Source of the DNA: Variovorax boronicumulans NBRC 103145
GTDB taxonomy: Bacteria > Pseudomonadota > Gammaproteobacteria > Burkholderiales > Burkholderiaceae_C
Assembly: GCF_001591345.1 (NCBI RefSeq)
Contig: NZ_BCUS01000014.1
Coordinates: 1 to 64,000, forward strand
Reading direction: 5' to 3'
Length of the DNA: 64,000 nucleotides
A model generated the notes under the pieces. The model searched no databases. It was not told the origin of the DNA and worked only from the letters and a program-made list of their open reading frames with translations. The position numbers were made by a program, and so were the translations under genes. Shown here piece by piece: positions 63,605 through 64,000 of the stretch. The number at the start of each line of letters is the position of its first letter. Within the stretch, counting starts at the first letter, position 1.

Positions 63605-64000
63605 TCAGCCGAGCGCCCCGGCACCCAGCGCCTCGTTGTGCTCGCCCACGCCGGGCGCGCGGGCCCGCACCTGCGGGCGCTGGCCGTCGAAGGACAGCGG
63701 CAGCCCGACGATGCGCAGCTCCTCGTCGGGCACGGTCTGGAAGATGCCGATGGCCTCGGTCTGCGGCTGCGCCAGCACCTGCGCGAAGTCCTGGATCGGT
63801 GCGCACGGAATGCCCAGCGGCTCCAGCGCGTCGAGCCACTGCTGCGTCGAGCGGGTGCGGAACACGGCCTCCAGCGCGGGGATGAGCAGCGCCTTGTGCT
63901 GCACGCGCAGCGCGTTGCTCGCAAAACGTTCGTCGCGCGTCCATTCGTCGTGGCCCACGGCGCGCGCGAGCTTGGCGAACAGGCGGTCGTTGGCGGCGGC
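63605..64000 (-). CDS. CaiB/BaiF-family CoA-transferase, C-terminal part only
   Basis: Only the last 131 residues are in the window; the frame is open at the right edge. The ending GHDEWTRDERFASNALRVQH, LGIPCAPIQDFAQVLAQPQT and LPLSFDGQRPQVRARAPGVG are the usual closing blocks of class III CoA-transferases, which move CoA between carboxylic acids. It is the visible start of an operon that continues with a Bug receptor and an enoyl-CoA hydratase. Confidence 0.9.
   Translation of the reverse strand, partial: AAANDRLFAKLARAVGHDEWTRDERFASNALRVQHKALLIPALEAVFRTRSTQQWLDALEPLGIPCAPIQDFAQVLAQPQTEAIGIFQTVPDEELRIVGLPLSFDGQRPQVRARAPGVGEHNEALGAGALG

Overview
The window is 64 kb of high-GC bacterial chromosome. 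Its gene content points to a Burkholderiales betaproteobacterium, most likely Comamonadaceae and Variovorax-like. The supporting genes are a Bug/TTT-type substrate-binding protein next to CaiB and enoyl-CoA hydratase genes, a fused aerobic indolepyruvate ferredoxin oxidoreductase, a compact pilV-pilW-pilX-pilY1 cluster, many LysR regulators and PhoD-type phosphatases. The genus is inferred from gene content, not from a marker gene. No rRNA, tRNA, CRISPR array, prophage or insertion sequence was recognised.

Layout. 1-4.5 kb: a NarL-type two-component pair (kinase cut by the left edge), a phospholipase-D-fold lipoprotein and a cupin. 4.6-6.3 kb: a patch of visibly lower GC with a two-cluster ferredoxin, a hypothetical protein and a TonB-C-like secreted protein. 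6.3-8.1 kb: the most unusual locus, a divergent EF-Tu paralogue preceded by two tandem modules, each made of a short leader ORF followed by an intrinsic terminator. 8-17 kb: VOC and DHFR-like enzymes, a LysR regulator divergent from a 1181-residue indolepyruvate ferredoxin oxidoreductase, a degenerate HD-GYP/LuxR regulator, a small membrane protein and a PhoD-like phosphatase. 17-24.3 kb: branched-chain 2-oxoacid dehydrogenase E1alpha-E1beta-E2, dctA with a GntR/FCD regulator, and an AI-2E-type permease. 24.4-33.4 kb: a DUF2141/carotenoid oxygenase pair; a Rieske oxygenase divergent from an ABC substrate-binding protein, deaminase and ureD operon; two small envelope proteins; and a yeiH/LysR divergent pair.

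33.4-46 kb: cstA-ybdD, then a type IV pilus minor-pilin operon (pilE-like, pilV, pilW, pilX, pilY1, fimT), then a DUF6502 / DUF5666 lipoprotein / flavin monooxygenase cluster in which the lipoprotein gene is frameshifted. 46-52.2 kb: an NlpC/P60 lipoprotein, a DUF938 methyltransferase, the DTW-domain tRNA modification enzyme TapT, and a locus of twin Crp/Fnr regulators. That locus also holds small orphan proteins and three copies of an operator-like sequence. 52.5-64 kb: a second NarL-type two-component system, a candidate peptidoglycan-hydrolase effector with a secreted partner, a DedA-rhodanese fusion, an aldo/keto reductase, a Tat-type PhoD with a tandem-repeat membrane protein, an MFS exporter, and a CaiB / Bug / enoyl-CoA hydratase operon cut by the right edge.

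The most interesting observation is the EF-Tu paralogue. It keeps all GTPase motifs but has Gly at the position of E. coli Arg333, a site where substitution is known to give pulvomycin resistance. Its leader can be folded into mutually exclusive hairpins, so that slow translation of the leader ORF would favour read-through into the gene. The inferred function is a spare, possibly drug- or toxin-tolerant EF-Tu that is switched on when normal EF-Tu fails.
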